NCBI GenBank assembly: GCA_900554085.1
Contig: USGA01000059.1
Location: 1-5,525, forward strand
Direction: 5' to 3'
Length of the DNA: 5,525 bases
Source: an uncultured Clostridia bacterium
GTDB lineage: Bacteria > Bacillota > Clostridia > Christensenellales > CAG-917
Shown here: positions 4,398 through 5,525 of the stretch, piece after piece
Position numbering within the stretch: the first letter of the stretch is position 1
Layout: each line of letters opens with the position of its first letter
The notes under the pieces: model-generated
The model's input: only the letters and a program-made list of their open reading frames with translations
The model's database searches: none
Told to the model about the DNA's origin: nothing
Made by a program: the position numbers and the translations under genes

Positions 4398-5525
4398 TTC
4401 AGCGCTTCCTTTATTCTTTCTATGGCGTCAGCCAGTTCCTCGTCGGGTATGTTCACGGGCGGAGCGAACCTTATAGTATTGCCGTGGGTATCCTTCGCGA
4501 GTACGCCGTTGGCAACCAGTTTGCGGATATAAGGTGCCGCGGGAGAGTAAAACTCCACCGCCACCAACAATCCCCTTCCGCGCACCTCTTTGATGTCGGG
4601 GTTTGCGACGGAGCGGAGCGCGTCGGACAATATCTCGCCTTTTCTGCGCGCCATTGACGGATAGTCGTCGCGCACCAGAATTTCCATTGCCTTGAGAGCA
4701 ACCGCACAGGCCAGAGGATTGCCACCGAACGTAGAGCCGTGCGAGCCCGGTTCGAAAACTCCGAGTATCTCGCGGGAAGAGGCAACGGCGCTCACTGGCA
4801 TAATCCCTCCGCCGAGCGCTTTCCCGAGCACGAATATGTCGGGACGGACGTTCTCGTGCTGGCAGGCAAACATATCTCCCGTACGCCCGAAACCGGTCTG
4901 GACTTCGTCGGCAATCATAAGCGCGCCCTTGCGCGTGCATATCTCGCGCACCGCGGAAAGATATCCGTCGGGCGGAACGATAACCCCCGCTTCGCCCTGT
5001 ATGGGTTCGAGAATCACCGCGACGGTATACGGCGTGAGCGCCTTTTCAACGGCTTCCGCGTCACCGTACGGCACGGCGGTGAACCCTTCGGTGAAAGGCG
5101 CATAGCCCTTCCTCGCCGTGGGGTCGGTGCTCATAGAAACTATGGTGGTGGTCCTGCCGTGGAAGTTGCCCGCGCAACATATTATGTGCTGTTTGCCGTC
5201 AGGCACTCCCTTTACGAAAGAACCGTAGCGTCTGGCGGTTTTCAGTGCGGTTTCGACAGCCTCGGCACCCGTGTTCATAGGCAAAACCGCCTCGGTGCCC
5301 GTGAGTTCCGCAAGCCGCTTGCAGAATTCGCCCAGCAGTTCGTTGTGGAATGCGCGGGAGGTCAGAGTGACTTTGCCCAGTTGTTCCTTTGCCGCCGCCA
5401 CTATTTCGGGGTGCAAATGACCGAAATTGAGCGCGCTGTACGCCGAAAGCATATCGTAGAATTCCCTGCCCTCGGGATTGCGGACGCGTGCCCCGCAAGC
5501 CTCGGAAACCACCACTTCCTCGGGG
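4394..5525 (-). CDS. rocD: Ornithine aminotransferase (ornithine-oxo-acid transaminase), 5' end outside window
   Basis: A PLP-dependent class III aminotransferase that moves the delta-amino group of ornithine to 2-oxoglutarate, giving glutamate semialdehyde/pyrroline-5-carboxylate and glutamate and so linking arginine/ornithine to proline and glutamate. Coding runs off the right edge: the frame is open through PEE before the GTG at 5515, and family members have ~25 more residues there, so that GTG is not the start. Counting from the first visible residue: SAYSALNFGH (27-36), LTSRAFHN (54-61), NTGAEAVE (84-91), NFHGRT (120-125), EPIQGEAGV (173-181), DEVQTGFGRTG (206-216; PLP-ring Asp206), LGKALGGG with the PLP lysine 235, and HGSTFGGNPLAC (262-273). 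LTSRAF and the first Tyr (29) fit ornithine aminotransferases rather than acetylornithine aminotransferase, GabT or BioA. It heads the visible part of the operon with bioY and tetR. Confidence 0.93.
   Translation of the reverse strand, partial: PEEVVVSEACGARVRNPEGREFYDMLSAYSALNFGHLHPEIVAAAKEQLGKVTLTSRAFHNELLGEFCKRLAELTGTEAVLPMNTGAEAVETALKTARRYGSFVKGVPDGKQHIICCAGNFHGRTTTIVSMSTDPTARKGYAPFTEGFTAVPYGDAEAVEKALTPYTVAVILEPIQGEAGVIVPPDGYLSAVREICTRKGALMIADEVQTGFGRTGDMFACQHENVRPDIFVLGKALGGGIMPVSAVASSREILGVFEPGSHGSTFGGNPLACAVALKAMEILVRDDYPSMARRKGEILSDALRSVANPDIKEVRGRGLLVAVEFYSPAAPYIRKLVANGVLAKDTHGNTIRFAPPVNIPDEELADAIERIKEALK

Noticed and set aside
5513..5515. GTG as the start codon of the aminotransferase
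   Set aside because: The frame stays open to the window edge, the residues upstream (PEE) continue the family alignment, and starting here would remove the first ~25 residues normal for the family.
4394..5525. Identification as BioA (biotin synthesis aminotransferase), suggested by the neighbouring bioY
   Set aside because: LTSRAFHN, SAYSALN, and the region around NFHGRT and STDPT follow ornithine aminotransferases closely; BioA-specific motifs are not seen.

Overview
The window looks like a compact stretch of a fairly GC-rich Bacillota (Clostridia-like) chromosome. The evidence is the bifunctional chorismate mutase/prephenate dehydratase, the clostridial-style shikimate gene order with a fused AroE-AroK protein and a type II AroQ, AGGAGG-type ribosome binding sites, a BioY S component, and a TetR regulator of the kind common in Firmicutes. 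The placement is inferred from gene content and protein style; no rRNA or other marker is present. About 90% of the window is coding.

The left half (86-2896, + strand) is the 3' part of an aromatic amino acid operon: pheA, a fused aroE-aroK gene, and aroQ. The three genes overlap (ATGA, then 20 nt), so they are probably co-transcribed and translationally coupled. AroQ, AroE and AroK carry out three consecutive steps from 3-dehydroquinate to shikimate 3-phosphate. PheA takes the end product chorismate on to phenylpyruvate and carries an ACT domain for phenylalanine feedback. The genes for the intervening steps (aroA, aroC) are not in the window and could lie to the left. Positions 1-85 hold only a leader or the tail of an upstream gene.

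The middle (2897-3195) is the only intergenic zone. It holds a weak terminator candidate behind aroQ, an 11-bp direct repeat, a short unrecognised gene for a 53-residue very basic protein (2997-3158), and a strong bidirectional terminator (3158-3185) that separates the two convergent transcription units.

The right half (3196-5525, - strand) is an operon read right to left: an ornithine aminotransferase (its first ~25 residues lie beyond the window), a BioY-type ECF transporter S component, and a TetR-family regulator. Each neighbouring pair is joined by a 4-nt ATGA overlap. This grouping of an ornithine-degrading enzyme, a vitamin-uptake-type membrane protein and a regulator is the least ordinary part of the window. 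No mobile element, CRISPR array, tRNA or rRNA gene was seen, and nothing here amounts to a clearly new system.
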